Assembly: GCF_033807575.1 (NCBI RefSeq)
Contig: NC_084730.1
Span: forward strand, 2,959,986-3,023,985
Origin: Cydia pomonella
Taxonomy: Eukaryota; Arthropoda; Insecta; Lepidoptera; Tortricidae
Direction of reading: 5' to 3'
Length of the DNA: 64,000 bases
Part shown: positions 50,201-62,200 of the stretch, piece by piece
Position numbering within the stretch: position 1 is the first letter of the stretch
Layout of the letters: each line of letters begins with the position of its first letter
Notes under the pieces: model-generated
What the model was told of the DNA's origin: nothing
What the model saw: the letters and a program-made list of their open reading frames with translations, nothing else
Database searches by the model: none
Program-made: the position numbers and the translations under genes

Positions 50201-53200
50201 CCCAGAACTTCCACTACTACGGGCAGACCAGGGGCAGTCTCCAGTCAGGAGCTTACAGCTTCAGGCCTGACCAGCGACCGACACCTGTAAGTGAAGAGTA
50301 CAAAGGTACAGGTCCAGATCATCCAGTACGGGAAGACCAGAGGCAGCCTCCAGTTAGGAACTTACAGCTTCAAGCCTGACAAGCGACCAACACCTGTAAG
50401 TGAAGAGTACAAAGGTACAGGTCCAGATCATCCAGTATGGGCAGACTAGAGGCAGCCTCCAGTCAGCTTACAGCTTCAGGCCTGACAAGCGACCAACACC
50501 TGTAAGTGAAGAGTACAAAGGTACAGGTCCAGATCATCCAGTACGGGAAGACCAGAGGCAGCCTCCAGTTAGGAACTTACAGCTTCAAGCCTGACAAGCG
50601 ACCAACACCTGTAAGTGAAGAGTACAAAGGTACAGGTCCAGATCATCCAGTATTGGCAGACCAGAGGCAGCCTCCAGTCAGCTTACAGCTTCAGGCCTGA
50701 CCAGCGACCAATACCTGTAAGTTATTGTCATCACTTCTGGCAGACGGGTCTAGCCGACTGGCAGTTGATGATAGAAAATGCCAATCAAAACCTAAACTAT
50801 TGGATCTGTGAGCTGTAGGCCTCGTTAAACCCCATGGCCATTTAATAAAAGCCAAAAACTGAATCGAAACAAATATATTGAAATACTTAAAAAAAAATAG
50901 AAATGCAACCTGTAGAGAACGGAGCAAGCTGGAACGAAGACCTTCGTTTCATTCGCTCAATAATGTATAGAACTGATCACGTGACTTCTCATTTATCATT
51001 TCGATACAGTTTTGATTTACGATTGGCGTTGGTCGATAAACGATCGTCGGCCATGGGGCCGTACTTAACTCCAACTAAGGCTAAAATCGACATGCTCTGT
51101 GAGGCCAGAGGCCCAGCTGCAGGCCTAGAGGCGGAGAACACAGCTCACACGCAGAGTATAACTGTTGTGCAGATTCTTGGAATGACCTTTTGTCGGTGAG
51201 TGGTCGGAAGCCCTTTCGGCATTACCGTAAACCAAGTCTTTTTCTACCTTTTTAACTTGCGAATAAATCACACTACGTTGATTTTCCGTAGAGCCAGTGG
51301 GCTGGGGGCCCACACGGGACGCTGACTCTCTTCCTCATCGGCGCGGGTATCCGACACAGGTCGGACTGCCAGGGGACGTCGCGGATAGAATGCCGCAAGC
51401 GTATTCTCCTCCCCTCCCTCTAGCTAGCAGAGGTAGTTGGGGGAGGGGGCGAGTCCGACATACCACCCCCCACCCCCCATGGGCTTTCCCAGCCCAGGGG
51501 TGAGATGCGTACTAGTAAATGCATTTACTCTTGCCTCGAAAAAAACAGTGTGTTGATTTTAACTAGTTATATGTAAACTTGTGAAGGCTATGGTACCATA
51601 GCACTGGAGGCCTTTGTCACTTTATCTTTAGAATTCTTTTTATAATTTTCAGATAGCAGAAAAAGCAACATATAACACGATCCGCGGCGCCCTGGTGAAG
51701 GAGATCCACCAGCGCTTCTCCAGTTGGGCCTCACAGACCCTACGGCTGTATCGAGGGGAGGAGTACCTCGAGCTCGACTGGGTCATAGGACCGGTGCCCA
51801 TCAGGTACTAGGTTTGAACACGGCCGGACCCTTGTGACCCACTAGCGCTTCTCCAGCTGCGTCTGGTTCCCGGAAGTTTGCTTTTTGTCGACCTAATTTC
51901 AAAAACTGACGTCTGCGTAGGTTTTTACTGGAACTGGCTTAAGTTTGTTTCTCGGTAAAAGCTCTTTTTCAAAATGGATTATAGTCCGTCTATTTTCATA
52001 GAAATTAGACATTAATCATGACATTAATAATAATAATAATAATATTCTTTATTGTGCACATTGCCACACTTTTAAATTGCAAATGCTATGCACAGCTTGG
52101 TCCGACGCTAACCATTCTGTACCTATAGGTGTCATATAAATACTTAAGATATTTTACAGGGACACTGTCATCTTCCTCTTCGTCTTTCAGTTTCCATTTC
52201 GTCAGCAAGCCACATTGCAAGTATTCAAAATTCAAAAATGTAAATATAATCTATGTCCTGCAAGTACGCCTCAAGGGCTCTTTTACTAGTCAATACAACA
52301 TTTATAGTAACATCATATAGTGACATGAAAAATACATAACAACAATTATAAATACAACAGCCAATACCTGGGTAAACATTAAGTACCTACATTATAATAA
52401 TCTTAAAATAAACAATTACTACAATACAACAGAGATATATAATCTCTATATTATTTCAGAGTACAGTCAAGTGTAAAAATATGGGTGTACACATCTTACT
52501 CAAAAATATGTCCCATAGCATCTTATTCCAGTGTAATGAGAGCGTTATGAGACGATTCTTTCGATACATATTTTGCACTTGACTGTACTAATACTAATAA
52601 GATTTGGAGGTGAAAAGTCTCTCCAAGTGTCAAAATGAAATTTATACTAAATTAATAAATCGCGTCTAGACTGTTAAGCTAGCAGTCTCATAAACTAATG
52701 CTACAGAATACATAACTAGTATATGTATGTATCTAACAAGTCGAGTATATTATATTATACCTAAATACAATATTACAGTGACGTAGGTATAGTCTCCACG
52801 GCCACGGTTAATACATTAACTTTGGAGATGTATAAGGTCTCCACGGTCTGAGAAACATAATAATACCCATTAATAAGATTTGGAGGTGAGGAGGCTCTTA
52901 AAGTGACAAAGAATAAAAAAATTAAAAAAGTATATGAAATACATGTGTCACATTTATTTTCTTCGATATGTGACTCTTTTGTTGATGATTCCTCATGCTT
53001 ATTGACTGAGACTTAAGACTTGAACTATCCAAGAATAAATTTAAGATGATAACTCTTGTTTACAGCACAGACCTGGGGAAGGAAGTAGTATCCATATTTA
53101 CGAGCAACATCAGCAACCACGGGGAGTTCTATACCGACTCCAACATGCGACAGATGATGAAGAGGACCTGCTGGAACGAGTCTGCTGGTAAGGTTAGATA

Positions 53201-56200
53201 GGACAAGAGAAACATTGAGGCAAGATAAACACTTGTAGGGAATGCTCATACTGTTCCTTACGCTCCGAGCAAATAAATTATATTTTTCTTACCCAGCATA
53301 AGATTAAACATATCAGGGACTTTAATTGTTGATCCAGTAAGGGTTTACTTTACATTGGAAATTTCATATCGTTATTATAGACAACCAAATTGGCTTGGAT
53401 CCTAAATTGATCAACATTAAAGTCTGTTATAGTAGTTCGATTTGTAGCTGACCCCGAGCGGCTAATGCTTTGTCTATTGTTAAGTAACACCGCACGTGCC
53501 ACTACCTGCCAAAAAGGGTCGTATAATTCTAATTGGCACCTGAGCGCGGGCTAGTCCGACGCTCGAAAAACCAGTGTAGGTGAATGTGCTCTCCGATAAT
53601 GCGGCTTTGTTACGCATCTCGAGGCCTCATTTTATACTGGTTCTGTAGCGTTCGACTCGCTGGCACTTAGTAGCCGTAGACGAACCACACAAGAAATGGC
53701 AAATTATTTTTCCATTAGTGCATTTTGAATCTTATTGCAATTTCCATATGAGATGTAATTCAATAACCGGTAAAAGTGACCAGCCCATTTTTTATGCAGG
53801 TAGTAGCACTTGCAGTTTTACTTAACAATAGATAAAGGCTTATTTAGCCATTTGGGGCCAGCTACAAATCGAACGACTATACCGTATATTATGCCGCAAA
53901 AAAAATCCGTGGTAACAAATCTGGGGCGGCCCGCGCGGTTGGGGAGCGGATGACGGGGGCAACAAACAATTAGCCGGTATTCCCCGGCCTCGGGTGAGAG
54001 TAGGGGTGGTTTTTTGACAGTTTGGTAGACGACAGGTTAAGTAACATAAATAACAAAAACAAATTTAATTGATCTAAATTGTCTGAATCTACTTTTGTTT
54101 AATGAAAGTCTATTCCGCAGGTCAAGGCGTTAAAAAGCCCGTGGCATCGTGCTATTACCCGGTCACGTCCAGGCTGTGTATTCAGGGATTCAACGCTACC
54201 GCAGGTGAGAAGAATAATAGGCTTATCAGATCCACACGGTTTCCGGGCAATTGCGCCCGATATCGGGCCCGAATACTCTTGCACTGGTCTAGGTAGAACT
54301 TGCATAGGTTTATAAACGATTGTCAACGCGCATGCGACTCCTCTGGAGTTTCAGGCGCCCGCAAAATACGGCAGACATTTACTAACAGGCAACCCCCCTG
54401 CTCCCTGCTGGCATTTATTATATGTATAAAAAATAACATTATATATTAAATAAAAAAGTGTTGCAAATATGACACTTAAGCTTTTTATGTTCAATAATGC
54501 TGGGTGTTACGTATTTGGAACGGTAAACTATTGTAGAGCTTCGGCTAATTTTGTGTATATTTGCATTTAAAATAACACAAATCAGTGTAGACTGATCGGT
54601 CTTTAACCAGTCTATAACTATAGTCTGTATCTTTAGGTATTTAAAATAATGTTAACAAACCACAATTAGGTATTTTATTGGGCAAGAAATTTATTCAAGT
54701 CAAATAATTTAACTCGATGTGCCAAAACTTACAGAATTTTTACTACAATATATATCTTACTCAATATAACACCGAAGCTGCTGTAATCGTGCTATTTTGT
54801 TAATAGGAATATATCGGGATGATTTGATTAATCAATAGTCATTTAGTTATGTAATATTTGGTATTACTTCGCCCTAGTAAAGAACCTTAATATTTAGCCA
54901 TTTGGGGTAGACGAAAACATTACACGATTAAATGAAATAGGTTAGAAGCCAGAACGATGAGAAACAGATCCAAGCAGTTTTCTATTTGGTCAGTTAACCG
55001 ATAAATGTTTCAAGTACCCGAAAATGTGAAAACACATTGTTTACATTTATTTTACTACCTAAAGATACAGGCTATAAAATTAAACGGACTACTGACTAAC
55101 CGTTAGATTTTGGTGGTGGTGGCTTGGTGCAAGTAAAACCTGCCTTCTCAGCACATTTTACGTGTCATCACAACTTTGGTTGAACGATGTTATTTTTGGA
55201 TTGCAGGGATGTGTATTCTGACCGATAGGACCGAGGGCGGGACTTCGTATAATGAAGGGGAAATAGAATTAATGGTGAGAACACACTTTTTTACTCACTG
55301 TTCCGTCTATGGCTACCGTACACCGTACACACATCTGAATTCAAACACATCGAATCTAGGTTCTTATATTCCGGAAATCAATTTACAGATGTTGAAGACT
55401 GGACATTCTGAATTCCGAAACACACATTATTTTTTATTTTTTTACTATTCACACTTTTTAGGTTTTACGTACCGTCAGCCACATAATTGCATGGCGACTT
55501 TATAAATGAATTCATTCATAATTTTTCCATGTAATTTCGCAACTCACTGTACGTTCACTTTTCTACCATAGAAAATTGTACAGTAAGTACAGTCAGCTGC
55601 AAAGAGAGGTGACCTCTCTCTGCATCTGACTGTACATATTCGTGGCACTGTGAGCTGTAGACCTCACAAACGCCCAAGGCTCCGTTATTTAAAAAAAAAA
55701 TCACGAGAATCGGTTGACAAATGTGACCTGTAAAGAAAACAGCATTCGAAAATATCCCGAGCTGGATTGAAAACTTTCGCTCTCTCTCGGTCAATAATTG
55801 TGATATTGATTGCGATGCTGGTGACTTCAGGTCCACAGAAGACTCCTGACTGACGATGGCTTCGGTTTGGACGAGACCCTGAACGAGGAAGAACACGGTT
55901 CGGGGCTGGTGGTCCACGGACAGCATCGGCTGTTCCTCGGCAAATATAATCAGGATGGTACAATGTTATTTTCTTATATTCGACACTCTTATCCAGGAAT
56001 CACACGGATCTTATAATGTGAACGTGGGAAAGACCGGAATAATTTTTTTTCTGTGGGGAATTCCGTCGTAGAGCAAGACCTCTCGTATTTGTATATATGT
56101 ACTTCGCATAGCATAGTTATGCATCGTTCCCCGGGCATGACGTGGGCCCATTTTGGAGGTATGTGGGACTCTCACCTCCCAGCTCTTCCTTTGGCGAAAG

Positions 56201-59200
56201 AGGGGGAGGAGAATACCCACTGAATCCACACCGGCGTTTCCCACAATATCCTGTTTGGGTAGGCGTCGTGGGATCGCGAACATTTATTTATTTATTTATT
56301 TAAACTTTATTGCACACATAAAGAAAAATGTACAAATGGCGAACTTAATGCCAAAAGGCATTCTCTACCAGTCAACCATTGGGTCAAACAGAGACATTTG
56401 TGTATGTTGGTGCAGGAAAAAATAATAACAAATAATAAGGAAAAAATTTAACGTGAAGTCAAATAATATTAAAAATATATAAATAGTTAAATACTACTAC
56501 TTATATAATGTATAAAAGATAGACTAATACATATAATTATGTACATATACATGATGGTGAACCTTATTTAAGTTCTTCTGACAGAAGATGCTTGCGAAGT
56601 AGTCGTTTGAAAACGGGTTTGCTTGGGGCTTGTCGAATAAAGAGAGGGAGGGAATTCCAGAGACGGATTGCCTCAACGGCGAAAGAGTTAGACATAAAAC
56701 CAGTACGGTGAGAAGGAACCGAGAGTTTGAGAGAACGGGAGGAACGGAGTTCACATCCTGGACGGGGGGTGATGAAAGTGAATTCGAGTGAGTGAAAGTG
56801 AAGTGAAGTGAACATTGTTGTCATTGTACCACGAACATAGTAATAAACTGATGATGTTTCAGGGGAAGAGATCTCGTTTCAAGAGAAAGCGAACCGCGTG
56901 GCACATAGCTGGCAGTGGGAGCCCTGGGTCTTCGCTGCTGCCGCTGACAAGTTAAACAGGAGGAAATGGCAGGGCATGAGGAACAAGCGGGTACAGTATC
57001 CATGTTATAGGGGATGACCAGACGTTCCAAGAGCCAGCGAGACACGTGGCTCATCGCTGGCAGTGGGAGGCGTGGGTCTTCGCTGCTACAGCTGACAAAT
57101 TGAACCGGAGGAAATGGCAGAGCATGAGGAACAAGCGGGTATAGTACCCATGTTATAGGGGAATAGCTCCCGTTCTAAGAGCCAGCGAGCCACGTGGCTC
57201 ATGGCTGGCAGTGGAAGCTGTGACTCTTCGCTGCTGCAGCCGACAAGTTGAACCGGAGGAAATGGCAGAACATGACGAACAAGCGGGTACATTATCCATG
57301 TTATAGGGGATAACCAGACGTTCCAAGAGCCAGTGAGTCACGTGACTCATAGCTGGCAATGGGAGCCGTGGGTCTTCGCTGCTGCAGCTGACAAGTTGAA
57401 CCGGGGAAAATGGGAGAGCATGAGGAACAAGCGGGTATAGTATCCATGTTATAGGGGAATAGCAGACGTTCCAAGAGCCGTGTGGCACATCGCTGGCAGT
57501 GGGAAGAAATGGCCGTGTAACGATAGAAACATTAATAGACACTGTATAAAAGAATATTATTTTGTCTGCCCCGCTCAATGTCTGTAGATATTTAACAGAC
57601 CTTTCTACACTCATCGAGTGCATAGCTTTTACAAATGATAGGTCTCATTCTTGCTACCCGCTATGATTATATGTATAGGTTGGGCAAATAAGAGTGATAC
57701 ACTTTGTTTTTTATTATATTTAGTGCACAGTTTATTAAATATACTTTTTCATAAATATATTATAAAAAGTATATTTTTCATAAATATATTTTTCAGAGTT
57801 GGCAATTGTATACGGAAGATAATTTCTGCCAAATGTCTACCTCTGATTGGCACCCGAATTCCCCAAATTTTGAAGCTGCTGGCATATTTCTGTGGGGCCA
57901 TCTAAAATTAAGTGTCTATGCTAACAAGCTGATGAAATTTAAACAGTTAAAACCGGCCATCCGACACAAATTTACTAAGATAAAGCCGAAAATATTCTGA
58001 AAATTGCGATGATAAGGGCTCACATTTGCCTGCTGTTAGTGGTGGACATATGTCAGACATTATGTTCCACATGTATTTGCCAACGCTTAATAATATATTT
58101 TTAAAACAATAATAATCTTGGAACTTGAAGCGCTGGTGGCCTAGCGGTAAGAGCGTGTGACTTGCAATCCGGAGGTCGCGGGTTCAAACCCCGGCTCGTA
58201 CCAATGAGTTTTTCGGAACTTATGTACGAAATATCATTTGATATTTACCAGTCGCTTTTCGGTGAAGGAAAACATCGTGAGGAAACCGGACTAATCCCAA
58301 CAAGGCCTAGTTTACCCTCTGGGTTGGAAGGGCAGATGGCAGTCGCTTCCGTAAAAACTAGTGCCTACGCCAAATCTTGGGATTAGTTGTCAAGCGGACC
58401 CCAGGCTCCCATGAGCCGTGGCAAAATGCCGGGACAACGCGAGGAAGAAGAAGAAGAATAATCTTGGAACTCGATATAGTTAAATTTTAAAAACAAAATG
58501 TATACTTCTTTTTTGCCCAACCTGTATAAGGATATATTTGTGGTCCATCTTCCACCATATTGTCAAAACGACAATGCCAATTACAGGAAAAGAAGTGTTC
58601 TTTGACGTGGATTATGGAGGCTAAACGTTTACGAAAAAACCACGTTCCTATATTAATTGACGACGGCGTGTCTCTAGAGGGAAGACTTTAGAGTCAGACT
58701 AAGGTAATCTAACTATACATAAACTGCAATTACAAAATTTACTTTTATTTATTTTTTATTTTATTGGTATTCAGGACAACAACAGCCGTAGATATATAAT
58801 TTACATAGGTATTTTTACATAGTATTAGGCCAATAACAGTTATCCGTTGGTTGCAAAATAATATACAGAAATATTATTAGTAAAACAAAGTAAGTAATAT
58901 TAAAAGTGAAACTGTGCAAGCCCACAGTAACAGTAACAGTAGGTATCACCTACTGTTACTGTTACTGTGAATGTGAAAATATCAACATGAAAATTGAAGT
59001 TAGAGGTAGGTACACGTGCTTGCATAAAGTTAATAGGTGTGTATTAACGTTAATAGTTGTTTTAATTGAATACATTTAAATTTATATGAAAATACGACAA
59101 TTCATTAACTGGGGTCAAAATGACCAAATCCACAATCTACCAATCTACTAACGATTTTTTTAACTACCCTCCAACCTCCGCTTTTCTTTCTCTTCTTCCC

Positions 59201-62200
59201 GTTGTCCCGGCGTTTTGCCACGGCTCACGGCCTGGGGTCCGCTTGGCACTGGAAAAGAAAACCTTATATAACCTTTTATTCTTCCTATCATCGGATCTTA
59301 CGATTCCAATAGGTCTCTCTACGACGCTCGAGTACCTCCAAATTTAACATATCCGGTTTCCCCATCATAAATATTTTTTATCGTCCAGTTCTCAGCGCTG
59401 CGCGTTCACGGACTGCCTCGACACGTTCGGATACTAACCCTGGAGCCGTGGAAGGCTGGCTCCGTGCTTCTCCGACTAGAGAACACCTTGGAGAAGAACG
59501 ATAGGAGTAAGCTTCTCTAATATCCATACCGATACTAAACATACCATAGTCTCCAGAGGTCTTTATACAATGCCAACATTTATTGTTAGCTTTCCTTTAT
59601 TTCTCTTTTAACTTAAGTTACGTTATCTTATAATATTGGTATATAAATAAAATACAAAAACACGTACAAGAGTAATACAAAATTATTTTACACGTATTCT
59701 AAAAAACCTAACCTAATTTTGCCGCTAGCAGCGGGGCAAGGCCCAAGCTGCTGGTGGTCAGGGGGCCTACCGCGAATCTCTTTTACTCTCACTAAGACGT
59801 AATCAGAGTGACAGGGAAAAATACCCGCCATTGACAAACTTATATTTGAGATGTCTCAATTATAAGGCAATCTAGACGGCTAAAAGTCAAATTATTAATA
59901 TCCAACATGGTTATAAGCCTTTAATTACTTTAGGAGTGATGAACAGTTTCTTATGTTTTTGCTATAAAATAATTATTTTTTTGTATAAAATCTACTACGG
60001 AATGGATTATCGAGACAAACCCGACTGGTTTAACGATACTGTCGATACTTGGTAAATAAGTTTAGATATAGTTTTTGTAATTACCTGAATAAATAAAAAT
60101 TCAATAACCGGGTAAGGTAGCACGTGCGTTTTTACTTACAATAGATGATGAGTTTGCCGTATGAGTCAGCTTGAACACTAACGACTATATATAGTCGTTC
60201 GATTTGTAGCGGGCCCCGAGCGGCTAATCCTTTGTCTATTGTTAAGTAAAACCGCACGTACCACTACCTGCAAAAAAGGGTCGTATAATTCTTATTGGCA
60301 CCTGAGCGCGGGCCAGTCTGACGCTCAAAAAACCAGTGTAGATCTCCGATAACGCGCCTTTGTTACGCATTTCGAGGACACATTTTAGACTGGTTTTGTA
60401 ACATTCGACTCGTCGGCACTCAGTAACCGTAAAGGGACCACACAAGGAATCGCAAATTATTTTTCAATTTGTTCATTTTGAATCTTATTTCAATTGCCTT
60501 AGGAGTTGTAATTCGATAACCCGTTAAAGTAACCGGACCATTTTTATGCAGGTAGTAGCACGTGCGGTTTTACTTAACAATAGACAAAGGATTAGCCGCT
60601 CGGGGCAAGCTATAAATCTAACGACTATACCTATGTTTAACAAATAAAAAAATGAATTTGGTTCACTTCAGTTACCAGTACCCATAACGTTCAATGACAT
60701 TTTTTTCTACATAAGTAAGAAAAACGTTAAATATTTCTATCATTTATTAAAAATTAATAACTTAAGTAAGGACGCGCGTAATTGTATTGCCAGTAGCATT
60801 GTCATCCGGCATCAGGAACGGGACAGAAATAAAATTAATTATGCACGTGTGATAGAGATAGAAACAGGCGGGTCAATGTACCCAAATTCTTCGTGCTTAC
60901 CGTCCTAACTTTATAAATATTTTTTGAAGCTACTCAAAGACTGGAGCTACCGGATGACATGCCGCTTCCGACACACATCAACGTGGAACTCAGGACAGTC
61001 TTTCAGCATTTGAAAATCAAGTAAGTCACAGTGACATATATCTAAGGACGGGCCTTACGGGCACTAAGAATGGTGCTAGTTCAGTGGTGCCACTAACGCC
61101 GGCTCGAGCTCTCGATCAGGGTAGAGCGAGTTTGAATTTTGGCGCCCTTCGTTAAACATCTTTACCCAAATTTCAGTTCCTTCTTCAACCTAGCGTTTTC
61201 CCGGCCTAGCGCCAGGGTCCGCTTTCCTACTTAATCTTCTCCCCTTTGCCCGGTCTTCGGCATCGTCAGGTGTGAGATTGCTCTCTTTCATGCCCGCTGT
61301 CACGACGTCCAGCCAGCGCTTCTTAGGCCTACCGCGGCTGCGTGATTTAGGGCCTTGGACAGTGAGGTTGGACAAAGAGAATTTGAAATTGAGGGGGATT
61401 GTCAAAGAAAAGTTTTGTAGTTGCCAAAAGAACTTTTTGATATTTAATACATATCAGTGAAAGAGTACGGATCAAAGTCAAATGGCGTTCTAAAAGTTTT
61501 AATCATATGTCGAAAGATGGCAGTAAAACTGCTAGTATGAAATATTCTTTCGGACATGTTAACTATCAAAATCAAAACTCAAGAAAATACTGTTTATAAT
61601 TTTATTATTGAGGTGAGATTTGATCAATTTAATTTTAATCATAAATCAACTAGGTAGTTCTAACGAAACCCGGTACAGTTCCTAAGAGACTAGCGCACTC
61701 TGCAACTGCTGGAAGTAGAATGACCTCTCGCCATTCTCGTGCCTTTCTCCTAGACTCCGAACAGCGTCACAGATGGCGCTTGCGTTCTGAAGCAACTTCC
61801 GACGAGTCCTGAGTACGGACTCATGTGTATTTGAGTCATTTGACCATCCGTAATCATGACCAGGATGCGATATATCTATATGTCTAACGAAAGAGCTTGT
61901 ACACGGTCTTACATGATAGACGGACTTCGTCCACGTTGACCTTATTTGTATATGATAAGATATGTGATGATGGCATGCTTTAGGTCGGTGAGAGAGACAA
62001 CGCTCGGAGCGAATCAGTGGCTAGAGGAGGCTCGGCAGATGGACTGGAGTACCAGGTACGTTTTAACAAATATTATGTACTTAATACCAACTAAAAAGTT
62101 ATAGACATAACAAGCGAAAATAATGCTTCCAACATCACTGCAGCAAAAGGCGTAAAAGAGACGGCATTATTAAAATAATACCTACCTAAGTAAAGCGTTG

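Noticed and set aside
50287..50600. Open frames reading through the exon 16 repeats as a repetitive protein
   Set aside because: They arise because the 40-nt spacers are read in another frame. They conflict with the mannosidase frame and end in stops.
50327..50716. Reading each exon 16 copy as a separately spliced mini-exon
   Set aside because: Spacers of 40 nt are shorter than workable insect introns, and there is no polypyrimidine tract.
56863..57515. Exon 22 array as an ordinary satellite
   Set aside because: The unit is exactly one coding exon plus 20 bp, so it is better described as exon duplication.
58128..58215. Possible tRNA gene (A and B boxes)
   Set aside because: The boxes belong to a SINE with a body, a (GAA)n tail and target-site duplication. 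The acceptor stem of a real tRNA is missing.
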